Positions 9,231-17,534 are shown, numbered from the stretch's first letter. The stretch is 36,970 nucleotides of DNA from Paludibacteraceae bacterium (GCA_017483945.1 JAFUUE010000069.1:1-36970); one strand, 5' to 3'. Program-made: numbers and translations. Notes: generated from the letters alone by a model not told the origin.

Positions 9231-9279
9231 AAAAAAGAACCGGCTCCTTTGCATGAGACTTCGCAAAGGAGCCGGTTCT
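9231..9279 (-). terminator. Intrinsic terminator of the Na/Pi symporter gene
   Basis: A perfect 17-bp stem (9236-9252 with 9263-9279) with a 10-nt loop. On the minus strand it is followed by a U6 run (A-tract 9231-9236 overlapping the stem foot). It lies 26 bp beyond the stop codon at 9306. Confidence 0.88.
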
Positions 9280-9305
9280 GCGTATGTGCCTGATAACAAG
9301 CGTTC

Positions 9306-11018
9306 TCACTTGTTGTGCTTGTGCTCGTAGATGGCCTCGTCCACGTTGATGATGTAGTCCGCCATCTTCTCCAGTTCGACGATGATGTCCATGTAGTTGA
9401 CACCGGTGGTGTAGTCGTACTCCTTGTCGGTGATATGCTGCATGTTCTGCGTCTTGAGCTCGCTGCGGAAGTTGTTAATCTCGTTCTCCATATTGGTCAT
9501 GTCGAGGAACTCGTCCTCGGTGATAGCCCCGCGCTCCAACGCCTCCACCATCTTCGTCTCCGCCCCGCTGACCAAGTACAGCATCAGCTCCACGTTCTTG
9601 TTCTGGTAGTCCGTGAAGGTAATCTGCGCCTCGTGCTTATGGCGGATGTGCCGCGAGAGTTTGTAGTTGGCGTCGCCCACGGACTCCAACTCGCCCACGA
9701 TACGCAGCATCTTGTGCACCTCCCGCTTGGACTGCTCCGACAGACGGCCGTTAGCTACCTCGTTGAGGTACTGCGCTATCTCGTACTCCATGCGGTCGCA
9801 GATGCCCTCGTATTTCTCCACACGCTCCGCAATACGTGTGAACTCCGCCTCGTCCTGCTCGCTTATCAGGTCGTGAATCATGCCCACCATGCGCTGCGTG
9901 CGCACGGCGAAGACGTGTATCTCCTTCCACGCCTGCAAGATGGACAACTCGGAGGTGGACATCAGACCGCCGGAGATGAACACCAACTGGTCGCTGCGCT
10001 TCTTCTCTTCCGCCTTGGCGGGGATGATGGTGGAGACGAGCTTCTCCAGCAGCGGCACAAAACCGATGAGGATGCAAGTGTTGATGACGTTGAACGAGGT
10101 GTGGAAGGTCGCCAGCACCGCGTTCAGCTTGTCCGGCGAGACGTCAGAGGGCACGCCCGGCGTGAACTCCACGCCCCAGACCGCACACACGCTGCCCACA
10201 AACCAACGGAACACACACAGCACCCATACCACACCAAAGAGGTTGAATACCAAGTGCGCCATAGCGGCACGGCGCGCCTGCACCGAGGCGGAGAGGGCAA
10301 CGACATTCGAGGTGATGGTCGTGCCGATATTCTCGCCCAGCACCAGCGCAATACCCATGTCAATAGGCAGCACGTGCGTCGAGCACAGCGTCATCGTGAT
10401 GGCCATAATCGCCGCCGAACTCTGCACGGCAAAGGTCAATATGCCGCCCACCAAGAGGTACAAGAAATAGCTGCCGTAGCCCCAACCGGAGGTCGTAATG
10501 AAGAAATTACGCACGGCGCTAATCCGGTCGAGGTGCATCTCCGTCGCGTTAATCTTGAGGGTCGTCAGACCGAGCAGCATCAGCGACAGACCCAGCAGGA
10601 ACTCGCCGAGGTTGGTGTTGCGGCGGTAGTGAATCAGCCCGACCGCCAGGATGATGGTGGCATAAACCACGAACCGCAGGTCGAACGAACCGCCGCCCAG
10701 CACCATAATCCACGCCGTGAACGTCGTACCGATATTCGCACCCATAATAACCGAGATAGCCTGCGCCAGACTCAATATACCCGCCGACACGAAGCTCACC
10801 GTCATCACCGTTGTTGCCGTAGAAGACTGCACGGCGGCGGTGATGAATGCGCCGGTGAGCACGCCCGTGAAGCGGTTCGTCGTCATCGTGCCCAGCACAT
10901 TACTCAGTTTGCTGCCCGCCATCTTCTGCAGGCCCTCGCTCATCACTTTCATTCCGTACATCAGCATCGCCACGGAACCGATGAGCGTCATCACATTTAC
11001 CATTGGGACATTTACCAT
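9306..11018 (-). CDS. Na+/phosphate symporter with C-terminal PhoU-like domain
   Basis: NptA/YjbB-type Na/Pi cotransporter of 570 residues. The N-terminal half is two inverted membrane repeats, each with the family's QSS motif: AAVQSSTATTVM (about 60-72) and FAVQSSAAIMA (about 205-215). After residue 345 the protein becomes soluble and helical and resembles PhoU (about 365-565), a regulatory domain often fused to this family. The first Met gives MVNVPMVNVMTLIG; the third Met (VMTLIGSVAMLMYG) is also possible. No TAnnTTTG promoter is visible upstream: the gap is filled by the large 10-bp repeat array at 11031-11325, and the upstream gene ends in a terminator, so initiation must occur in or near the array or by readthrough. 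Confidence 0.93.
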   Translation of the reverse strand: MVNVPMVNVMTLIGSVAMLMYGMKVMSEGLQKMAGSKLSNVLGTMTTNRFTGVLTGAFITAAVQSSTATTVMTVSFVSAGILSLAQAISVIMGANIGTTFTAWIMVLGGGSFDLRFVVYATIILAVGLIHYRRNTNLGEFLLGLSLMLLGLTTLKINATEMHLDRISAVRNFFITTSGWGYGSYFLYLLVGGILTFAVQSSAAIMAITMTLCSTHVLPIDMGIALVLGENIGTTITSNVVALSASVQARRAAMAHLVFNLFGVVWVLCVFRWFVGSVCAVWGVEFTPGVPSDVSPDKLNAVLATFHTSFNVINTCILIGFVPLLEKLVSTIIPAKAEEKKRSDQLVFISGGLMSTSELSILQAWKEIHVFAVRTQRMVGMIHDLISEQDEAEFTRIAERVEKYEGICDRMEYEIAQYLNEVANGRLSEQSKREVHKMLRIVGELESVGDANYKLSRHIRHKHEAQITFTDYQNKNVELMLYLVSGAETKMVEALERGAITEDEFLDMTNMENEINNFRSELKTQNMQHITDKEYDYTTGVNYMDIIVELEKMADYIINVDEAIYEHKHNK

Positions 11019-11030
11019 ATGTTCATTTAT

Positions 11031-11325
11031 TAATTGTTTAAAATTGTTTAGAATTGTTTAGAATTGTTTAGAATTGTTTAGAATTGTTTAGAATTGTTTA
11101 GAATCGTTTAGAATCGTTTAGAATCGTTTAGAATCGTTTAGAATCGTTTAGAATCGTTTAGAATCGTTTAGAATCGTTTAGAATCGTTTAGAATCGTTTA
11201 GAATTGTTTAGAATTGTTTAGAATTGTTTAGAATTGTTTAGAATCGTTGACTATCTTGAACCATTTTAAACCATCTTGAACTATCTTAAACTATCTTGAA
11301 CTATCTTGAACCATCTTGAATCCAT
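11031..11325. repeat. Large 10-bp tandem array with a second, partly complementary array
   Basis: About 21 contiguous 10-bp units GAATYGTTTA (11031-11240): T-form units at both ends, ten C-form units (GAATCGTTTA) in the middle (11101-11200). From 11231 onward a second 10-bp series follows (CTATCTTGAA, CCATTTTAAA and similar, about nine units to 11325). The second unit, in register, matches the reverse complement of the first at 7 of 10 positions, plus one G-U pair in RNA. This accounts for the 348-bp gap between the Na/Pi gene and the next gene, apart from the terminator at 11325-11361. Confidence 0.95.
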
Positions 11326-11361
11326 AAAAAAATGGTATAAACCCGCATCGGGTCTATACCA
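11325..11361 (-). terminator. Intrinsic terminator of the small membrane protein gene
   Basis: A 13-bp stem TGGTATAAACCCG (11333-11345) with 11349-11361, loop CAT, with one position that is a G-U pair in minus-strand RNA. A run of seven A just left of it gives the U-tract. The stem foot is 5 bp beyond the stop codon at 11367. Confidence 0.85.
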
Positions 11362-11366
11362 CTTGT

Positions 11367-11723
11367 TCATATATAGTACGCGCCAGCAAAGCCTTTTCGC
11401 GGGGCATAACGGCGCACCAAACCGCGCTTCTGCTCGTTGGAACTCAGCGAGACAGCATTCAGCCCCGTAGTAGAATCCTCCAGACAAAGCACCTTTGTAC
11501 ATCGTACATCGCTGCTTTGTACATTATCCCTGCCGTCCCAATTGTCCGTCCCGTCCTCGTCCCATTCGTAGTCATCCGCCTCTATCTCCGCACAGGTCTC
11601 GATGAGCACATCCTGCGCCGCACGGCGGCAGTCGCCGTACTCGTCCAGCACCAGCGCCACGGCAAAAACGCTCATCAAAACGAGCACCAACAGCGAGGCA
11701 TATTTGCGGATAAACGGAATCAT
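11367..11723 (-). CDS. Small single-pass membrane protein, unknown function
   Basis: The protein has 118 residues and no recognisable family. It starts MIPFIRKYASLLVLVLMSVF, one membrane helix or uncleaved signal (about 8-26), followed by a soluble part. Residues 27-75 are acidic (EIEADDYEWDEDGTDNWDG) and 85-118 are basic; four Cys lie at about 32, 43, 75 and 80. A longer reading from an upstream Met is excluded by the promoter at 11728-11759, whose -7 box is 5 bp before this ATG. It has its own promoter and terminator, so it is a monocistronic unit. That supports a real gene although nothing reveals its role. Confidence 0.6.
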   Translation of the reverse strand: MIPFIRKYASLLVLVLMSVFAVALVLDEYGDCRRAAQDVLIETCAEIEADDYEWDEDGTDNWDGRDNVQSSDVRCTKVLCLEDSTTGLNAVSLSSNEQKRGLVRRYAPRKGFAGAYYI

Positions 11724-11727
11724 ACTG

Positions 11728-11759
11728 CAAAGGTACAAAAAAAATCTCGACCGTGCAAA
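11728..11759 (-). promoter_or_regulatory. Bacteroidetes promoter of small membrane protein
   Basis: Minus strand -7 TACCTTTG (11728-11735) and -33 TTTG (11756-11759), 20 bp apart. The ATG is 4 bp past the -7 box, so the transcript is nearly or fully leaderless. Confidence 0.75.
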
Positions 11760-11830
11760 TTTTGCACCACCTTTGTACATTCTCTTTTGAATCTTGAATC
11801 TTAAATCTTAAATCTTTATACCTCTGACTC

Positions 11831-11861
11831 TTGCATATCTGAATATTTTGTAGTACCTTTG
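11831..11861 (+). promoter_or_regulatory. Bacteroidetes promoter of the EFR1 gene
   Basis: -33 TTGC (11831-11834) and -7 TACCTTTG (11854-11861), 19 bp apart. The predicted start is near 11867, leaving a leader of about 88 nt that is almost entirely the 10-bp repeat at 11879-11950. Confidence 0.75.
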
Positions 11862-11878
11862 CACATTAATATAAAAGT

Positions 11879-11950
11879 TGTTTAACATTGTTCGGAATTG
11901 TTTAGAATTGTTTGACCATTTTGAACTATTCTAAACTATCTTAAATCCAC
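11879..11950. repeat. 10-bp A-then-B repeat inside the EFR1 leader
   Basis: Same two unit types as at 11031-11325, in the same order. Left: TTTAACATTG, TTCGGAATTG, TTTAGAATTG (11881-11910). Right: TTTGACCATT, TTGAACTATT, CTAAACTATC, TTAAATCC (11911-11948). It lies between the promoter and the start codon, ending a few bases before the ATG. Confidence 0.88.
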
Positions 11951-11954
11951 AGGT

Positions 11955-12746
11955 ATGATTATCTACTTCTCAGGTACAGGCAACTGCCTGGCTATCGCGC
12001 GACACATCGCGCAGGCACTGGACGAACCCGTCATGCCGCTCGTCAATGCCGTCAGCAACGACCTCACGGCCGAGAAACGCATCGGACTGGTCTATCCGTC
12101 GTATGACTTCAACATGCCGCCGGCTGTCAGGAACCTCATCCCCCGCCTGCGGCTTAACCCGCAGGCCTATATCTTCGCCGTCATACCCTGCGGCGCACAG
12201 GCCGGCAACTCCATATGGACACTCAGACGCATGCTCCGCGAACAGGGACTCACACTCGCCTATAGCCACAAGATACGCGTGCCCGACAACAGCGCCATCG
12301 TCTTCTCGCGCAACCCCAATGACCAGCAATGGAAATTCCAACGCTTCGACGGACGACTCCGGCAAATCATCGCCGACGTCAAGGACGCCCGCCACGCACA
12401 CCACTTCAGCACCTGGAGCCTCATCGCATGGCTCATGGCACGACCACGGATGGAAGCATGGATGCTACGCACGTTCCGACCGGTCGTCAACGAAGATAAA
12501 TGCATCGGATGCGGCATCTGCGCACGCGTGTGCCCGATGCGCAATATAGTAGTCTCTGACCGCGAGGTGCCGACTCCCGACGGACGAAAACACCTCGCCG
12601 CCATCGGACCGCACTGCACCGCATGCCTCGGCTGTGTACATAGCTGCCCGCAGCAGGCCGTCGAGGTAAACGGCCTCCCCACCCTCAAAGACCGCCAGTA
12701 CCGCCACCCCCAAGTCCTGCTCAAAGACCTGCTCCTGCGCAGATAA
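11955..12746 (+). CDS. EFR1-family flavodoxin/ferredoxin protein
   Basis: A predicted redox protein of 263 residues. The N-terminal domain (1-150) is flavodoxin-like and opens MIIYFSGTGNCLAIARHIA, with the SGTGN phosphate loop for FMN. The C-terminal domain carries two [4Fe-4S] motifs: Cys183, 186, 189, 193 (CIGCGICARVCP) and Cys221, 224, 227, 231 (CTACLGCVHSCP). Such fusions probably pass electrons between ferredoxins and flavins in anaerobes; partners are not known from this locus. It has its own promoter and a long repeat-containing leader. It stands alone between a diverging and a converging gene. Confidence 0.92.
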   Translation: MIIYFSGTGNCLAIARHIAQALDEPVMPLVNAVSNDLTAEKRIGLVYPSYDFNMPPAVRNLIPRLRLNPQAYIFAVIPCGAQAGNSIWTLRRMLREQGLTLAYSHKIRVPDNSAIVFSRNPNDQQWKFQRFDGRLRQIIADVKDARHAHHFSTWSLIAWLMARPRMEAWMLRTFRPVVNEDKCIGCGICARVCPMRNIVVSDREVPTPDGRKHLAAIGPHCTACLGCVHSCPQQAVEVNGLPTLKDRQYRHPQVLLKDLLLRR

Positions 12747-12799
12747 ACCATCTCAAACCATCTTGAACTATTCTAAACTATCTTGAACTATCTCAAACA
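12747..12799. repeat. 10-bp repeat, B-type units only
   Basis: About five contiguous 10-bp units of the CCATCTTGAA / CTATTCTAAA / CTATCTTGAA type immediately after the EFR1 stop codon. These are the same units as the right arms at 11241-11325 and 11911-11948, without a left arm. Confidence 0.85.
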
Positions 12800-12835
12800 C
12801 CACACGCGCGGGGCATTGCTGCTCCGCGCGTGTGG
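12800..12835. terminator. GC-rich hairpin between converging genes
   Basis: A 15-bp stem (12800-12814 with 12821-12835, one G-T pair) with loop ATTGCT. It lies between the EFR1 gene (plus) and the large exported protein gene (minus). There is no clear U-tract on either side, so its use as a bidirectional terminator is an inference. Confidence 0.5.
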
Positions 12836-12866
12836 GCTGTTCGGTGAGCTCCTTTCGGGAGCCACC

Positions 12867-13010
12867 CGTCCATGAGCTCCTTCCGAGAGCCGCCAAGTTT
12901 GGCGGCTATCTCACCTCGGCCCCGACAGCGTTGTATCTCCGCCCGTCCGGGAGAATGATGTAGAGCCGACCGTCCAGGAGTTCCTTCCGGGAGCCGCCAA
13001 GTTTGGCGGC
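12867..13010. repeat. Two 40-bp direct repeats flanking a C-terminal coding segment
   Basis: The copy at 12867-12906 and the copy at 12971-13010 differ at 3 of 40 positions. Each ends in the palindrome GCCGCCAAGTTTGGCGGC (12889-12906 and 12993-13010). The first copy ends at the first base of the stop triplet of the large exported protein (12906-12908); the second is inside its coding sequence and encodes the stretch AAKLGGSRKEL. A shorter relative lies at 12845-12865. A palindrome of the same GCCAA-TTGGC type occurs at 23243-23257. Confidence 0.9.
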
Positions 13011-16000
13011 CCCCATAGTCTCTATGCCTTCCGGCAAGAAGGTCGCTTCACAAGTCAGGTCACTCTCGGCTTTGTCCTCACGCCAGTTGACATTATCAAC
13101 GGCGATGGTAGCAAAGCAATAGGTGGTGTCGGCGGAGTAGGCCATTTTGTACGAGTTGCCGCGCAGAAGCGGTTCTACCAGTTCGAAAGCGGAGTCGTTC
13201 TTCGAGACATAGAGGTTAACATACGCAGCTCCCGAGGTGGCGTCGGTTGCCGTCCATTCGATGAGCAGGCTGTCGCCTACCAAGGTAACGGAAGTAGCGT
13301 GGCTCTCGGGCAGGTCGATGTCCAGCGTATTAACATAGGTGTTCGTTCGTATAGCCGCATTGGCATCAAAGATGATGGTTGCCTCATTGGCGATGGTCGT
13401 ACCGTTAGCGAGGTCGGCGAGGTGGTTGACACCGAAGGAAACGAAGCCTTCGCCTACATGGTTGTCGTCGTTAGGCAGCAGGAAGCCGTCGTCCACCTCT
13501 TCGGCGTAGTCCATCGTCTCGGGATCGAGGCTGACGAACGACCACTTGGCGATACCCGTGCTGTCGTTGAACGTACCGCTGACGCGGACGATGAGGTTAC
13601 GCGCCGGACGGAGATCCACTTCTTCCACAAACTCCTTCATCTGCTGACCGTCCACGAAGACGGTCGTGTCCGCCCAACCAAAGGAGGTGAAACCAAAGGT
13701 CGAGAAGTCGAAGCGGTCGGCAGGCAGGGTGTCGTTGATGAACACCTCATGTGCCGGCGCCGTAGCGGAGGACTTGTTCTCGAAGGTGACGGTATAGCTC
13801 ATCTCAGGCGCGGGCTTCATATAGTGCACATCGCTGAAGCCTTTGGGGCCGATCATCTCATTGGGGTCGTAACTGCTGACGCCATACAGATTACAGTCGT
13901 CGCCGTCGCCACCGCCGCAACCTTGTGCGGAATAGATATTCATCGCCGTGTTGAAAGCGAATGACGCCAATGTGCAGGCACGCCATCCCCAGCCGAGCGG
14001 GTTGAAGTCCATCGCACAACTGAAGGCGGTGCTCAGCGTGTTGGTGAAGAGGTTGCCCCAGCGGTCTTTGGGTTTGTCGGCAACGCCCATGATGGCTGTC
14101 TTGCCGATACCGTAGGCGCAGCCCACGAACGGAATAGAGCCTGCCACTGCGTCTATCGTGCCCCAGCCGAGGAAGTTCATCATACACTCTATCTGGTCGT
14201 TGCTAAAACCTTTGCGTCCGTACGCCATCGGCATGCGGCGGATAGAGGAAGAAACAGGTTCTGTCTCGTCTGTGTCAAAGACAGGCTCGCCGTTCTCGTC
14301 GTAGTCCAACGGTCCCCATGGATGGTCTATTGCCCAGAACATGTGTATATCTTGCCCTGACTTGATGAGGAAGCGTTTCGCTCCGCGGCTATGCGCTTCG
14401 ATATACGGAATGAGGAAGGAGTAACAACGCATCTGTCCGTACTCGCCGGCGTCGAAGACCACGTAGTCGCCTATCGAGTCAAGCGCAGCAGCCAATTCGG
14501 GGTCGGTGCCTTCAGGATAGCGGTCGGTCGCAAAGCCCAACTCAACATCCACGTAGTCGGGGATATAGAGATAGAACGGTACGTTGTAAGCATTGGCGTT
14601 GGAGCGGTTGCCGTACTCGATGTAATAATCTTTGCTGCGACCGACGAGGAAGCGCGGCGAGCCGGAAACGGTTGCCCATACATCGGGATATTCCAATGGT
14701 TCTATGGTAAGACCATTACGAAGAGTATCGTATGTAGTACCCAAATCTCCTCCTCCGACAATAACATCCCATTGACCTACCTCTGCTTCCGAAAGATCAA
14801 ATCTTGCGCGCAATCCTCGTAGTGCAATGGATAGATTAGTTGTACCATCTTCAAGCACTCCATGAATATCATGTTGCCCCTCTTTATGTAAGCGCATAGA
14901 ATAATTGTGTGCAGGGCCCCAAGGAAGACCTCCAATGATGCGTAGGTTGACACCACCGCTTTGTCCTACTACCGAGGGTTCCACTTTCGCAATACCGCTG
15001 ATTACAAGTTCTTGCGTATAAGGTGCACAGGCATTGGCTCCCCGTGCAACCATCATCGGATGTACTGTACATGCCGCGCTGTAGGTATGTTGCGGGTGAC
15101 GCAAGGTACTACCTGACTCACTGTAACTAACAGGCAACTCCGGGTCATCGAAATACCAATAGACAGCCTCGCCGCCCTCCGTTTGGTCAGAGAAGGAAAT
15201 TGTTTTACTTCCATAAGGTCTTGTTATTTGCATCTTTGGTGTCGGCAGTTGCAGTCCTTCGTACTCCACGAGATCGCAGTCGAGTTGTGCCACGGCATCA
15301 TTGCCGTGACCGCTGAGGTCTTTGAGTGTGCCGTCGAAACCGAGGTTTACCACACAGCCTTCCTGCGACACGGGTTGGTGTTGCGAGAGGGCAATCACTT
15401 CATCGTGTGTCAGGGCGCGACGCCATAGCTGCAACTCATCCATATACCAGTCGCGGTCGTCAGCTTGCCAGACCATCCAGTCTCCGATAGCGATCGGATT
15501 AGAACCGCGCTCGAAGGTGCCGAGCACGGTAGCCGAACGGAGCAGCATTCCGTCCATATAAAGATGGGTGTTGTTGTCATACTCGCGACCGTTCCATGTG
15601 AAGGCGATATAGTGCCATATACCCGCGTCGCCCGCCATATAGACCTGCGAGTCGTCGTAGGCATAGTTCATCAGTTTGGTACCGCCGTCCACGGCTTTGT
15701 CGGTGCAGATAAACGCCTTCGGATAGACGCGCAGACCGTTATGGTCCTTGCTCTCGAAACCGATGCTCCAGCCGGGAAAGTGCCAGTATTCCTGCACTTG
15801 TTGGTCATCGCTTGTCTCGGGCGTGTTGGTGCGCAGACTGATGACATTGGTGTTCATCGCGAGTGAGTCGATACGAATCCAGAAACCGACCGTCATGGCG
15901 GAGTCGAAAGCAAGGTCATCGGTCATAGGCAGCACAATACGTTGATGCGGGTATTCGTCTTTCGGCTTGCGGTTATGGAACGCCATGTTGGTGTTGGCGG

Positions 16001-17420
16001 GAGCGGGTTCGGGCGTCTCCTTACGGTAGAAGGTGGAGAACGCACCCGGGTTGGAATGACTCACGGTGCGCATCGCCAAGTGGCGGATGCCGTTGCTGTC
16101 GATAGTTACCAGCGGGGAGAAGTTATTTCTGCGACCGTCGCCCATGAAATAGCGGAGATAACCGTCGTAGTGGTTGGCGCGGCTGAGGGTTTGGAAACCG
16201 TCGCGGGTCTCTATATCCAAGCCCATCGAGCCGATATACCAAGCATGGTTGCCGGTCGGGTCGTTGGGATCGAGCACGATATCATACGAATAAGGCGAGT
16301 CGTATTCATACGTGCCGTAACTCATGGTCTTATTCGCGCCCCAAGTGTCACCGCCGTCGTGCGAGTAAGCAATCCAGCGGCGTCCTGTAGCACCGCCTAC
16401 TACGGCATAGATATTCTGCCCTTTGGCAACGATGGCGCTATGTGTTGCCGTGGCATCGGCTATCGGTTGCATCGCGGACCATGTAGCACCGCCGTCCGTG
16501 GAACGCATATAGTACAGATGGCTATTGGACTCAACGTTCTCTGCAATCAACACATGCAGCGTGTTCTCGTCCGGCATAGCTAACAGCGAGTGGTAGTTGA
16601 CATCCCCCATGCCGCCTATATAGTCCTGCGAGAGTTTTTTCAGACTGAAACTATGGTATATGTTAGCAATCAATTGTGTGGTAGCAATCTCATCGCTCTG
16701 CATGGTACCTGTACTTACATAGATACCTCCGTTGCCGCCGCTGCTGAGTAATGCCCAATGACCGTTGACCATCTCCAAGCCGCCGAGATGAGCAACTTGC
16801 TCAGAGCCAATGCCTCCGCTGATGAGAAGAGCGTAACTTCTGCTGAATGTCTCACCTCCGTCTATGGAACGATAGATAGAGATAGTGTCACCCTTCCCTT
16901 CTTTCCTGGCAGCGATTACGATGTTCTCGCCCTCCACGCGGATGATAGACTCCAACACTTTCTGTTGGTGTTTGGCAGCCGTGTCCAGCACAATAGTGCT
17001 GAAGGTGGCACCGCCGTCGGTCGAGCGGTAATAATGTAGTTCACCTCCGGCAGGTCTGTCCGGAACACAGTGACTGTCATAGTTATAGGGAACGAGGACA
17101 TGCACAGTGTTTCCAGACACCTGCATCATGTTGGAATAGCCGTCCCACTCGTATGTGCCGTATGTCTTAACTAAGCATCGCCTTCCGAGTGTTCGGGCGT
17201 CTTCCCACGTAACACCGCCGTCGGTCGAGCGGCGATAGAGCACACGGTAACTGTTTGGCCCTGCATCTTCGCCTTCGTTCTCCGCCCATACGAAATGAAC
17301 GGTGTTACCACTAACCGCCAACTCCGACTTGGTCGGAACGGGGTAATACGAACTGTCGGCGGTCACGCCTGCGGTCAGGTTCACCCAACCGCCGTAGTTG
17401 CTGAACAGGCCTTGCTGCAT
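12906..17420 (-). CDS. Large exported multidomain protein (BNR, LamG, PKD-like), start out of frame with its signal peptide
   Basis: The protein has 1504 residues from the first in-frame Met. Five Asp boxes (S-x-D-G-G-x-T-W/F) lie at 65-72, 133-140, 185-192, 307-314 and 353-360, indicating a sialidase-like beta-propeller; the RIP motif of true sialidases is not evident, so enzymatic activity is unproven. A LamG/concanavalin-like domain follows (about 475-680, WHYIAFTWNG and YMDELQLWRRALTHDEV), then a PKD-like segment (about 735-805) and Ig/DUF11-type domains (about 1190-1440). The end DGRLYIILPDGRRYNAVGAE resembles type IX C-terminal sorting tails. A signal peptide is encoded just upstream at 17425-17499 but in another frame, offset by one base in a G6 run. 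Expression as an exported protein needs a frame correction. A promoter -7 box is at 17535-17542. Confidence 0.85.
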   Translation of the reverse strand: MQQGLFSNYGGWVNLTAGVTADSSYYPVPTKSELAVSGNTVHFVWAENEGEDAGPNSYRVLYRRSTDGGVTWEDARTLGRRCLVKTYGTYEWDGYSNMMQVSGNTVHVLVPYNYDSHCVPDRPAGGELHYYRSTDGGATFSTIVLDTAAKHQQKVLESIIRVEGENIVIAARKEGKGDTISIYRSIDGGETFSRSYALLISGGIGSEQVAHLGGLEMVNGHWALLSSGGNGGIYVSTGTMQSDEIATTQLIANIYHSFSLKKLSQDYIGGMGDVNYHSLLAMPDENTLHVLIAENVESNSHLYYMRSTDGGATWSAMQPIADATATHSAIVAKGQNIYAVVGGATGRRWIAYSHDGGDTWGANKTMSYGTYEYDSPYSYDIVLDPNDPTGNHAWYIGSMGLDIETRDGFQTLSRANHYDGYLRYFMGDGRRNNFSPLVTIDSNGIRHLAMRTVSHSNPGAFSTFYRKETPEPAPANTNMAFHNRKPKDEYPHQRIVLPMTDDLAFDSAMTVGFWIRIDSLAMNTNVISLRTNTPETSDDQQVQEYWHFPGWSIGFESKDHNGLRVYPKAFICTDKAVDGGTKLMNYAYDDSQVYMAGDAGIWHYIAFTWNGREYDNNTHLYMDGMLLRSATVLGTFERGSNPIAIGDWMVWQADDRDWYMDELQLWRRALTHDEVIALSQHQPVSQEGCVVNLGFDGTLKDLSGHGNDAVAQLDCDLVEYEGLQLPTPKMQITRPYGSKTISFSDQTEGGEAVYWYFDDPELPVSYSESGSTLRHPQHTYSAACTVHPMMVARGANACAPYTQELVISGIAKVEPSVVGQSGGVNLRIIGGLPWGPAHNYSMRLHKEGQHDIHGVLEDGTTNLSIALRGLRARFDLSEAEVGQWDVIVGGGDLGTTYDTLRNGLTIEPLEYPDVWATVSGSPRFLVGRSKDYYIEYGNRSNANAYNVPFYLYIPDYVDVELGFATDRYPEGTDPELAAALDSIGDYVVFDAGEYGQMRCYSFLIPYIEAHSRGAKRFLIKSGQDIHMFWAIDHPWGPLDYDENGEPVFDTDETEPVSSSIRRMPMAYGRKGFSNDQIECMMNFLGWGTIDAVAGSIPFVGCAYGIGKTAIMGVADKPKDRWGNLFTNTLSTAFSCAMDFNPLGWGWRACTLASFAFNTAMNIYSAQGCGGGDGDDCNLYGVSSYDPNEMIGPKGFSDVHYMKPAPEMSYTVTFENKSSATAPAHEVFINDTLPADRFDFSTFGFTSFGWADTTVFVDGQQMKEFVEEVDLRPARNLIVRVSGTFNDSTGIAKWSFVSLDPETMDYAEEVDDGFLLPNDDNHVGEGFVSFGVNHLADLANGTTIANEATIIFDANAAIRTNTYVNTLDIDLPESHATSVTLVGDSLLIEWTATDATSGAAYVNLYVSKNDSAFELVEPLLRGNSYKMAYSADTTYCFATIAVDNVNWREDKAESDLTCEATFLPEGIETMGAAKLGGSRKELLDGRLYIILPDGRRYNAVGAEVR

Positions 17421-17424
17421 CGGG

Positions 17425-17499
17425 TCACCCGCCCCCCTGTGCCTGCATGCCCGTCATGCCGACTACCAGCATAAGGGCAACAAAGATAATCTTCTTCAT
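17425..17499 (-). other. Signal-peptide start of the large protein, cut by a frameshift
   Basis: ATG at 17499 opens MKKIIFVALMLVVGMTGMQA, an evident signal peptide, then QGGG and a TGA stop (17425-17427). The ATG at 17499 and the downstream Met at 17420 are 79 bp apart, one more than a multiple of three. Removing one base from the G6 run (C6 at 17432-17437 on the plus strand) fuses the two frames, giving a 26-residue leader ending QGAGDP before MQQGLF. This is either a slippage-prone phase switch, a real inactivation, or a sequence error. Confidence 0.85.
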
Positions 17500-17534
17500 A
17501 TGCACGATTTGTTTTATGTTTCGATTTTGCGCTG

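Noticed and set aside
11031-11240. CRISPR-like array
   Set aside because: Units are 10 bp and contiguous with no spacers, and no cas gene is present in the window.
12906-17420. Naming the large protein a sialidase
   Set aside because: Asp boxes occur in many beta-propellers; the arginine-containing RIP motif and catalytic Tyr/Glu were not identified.
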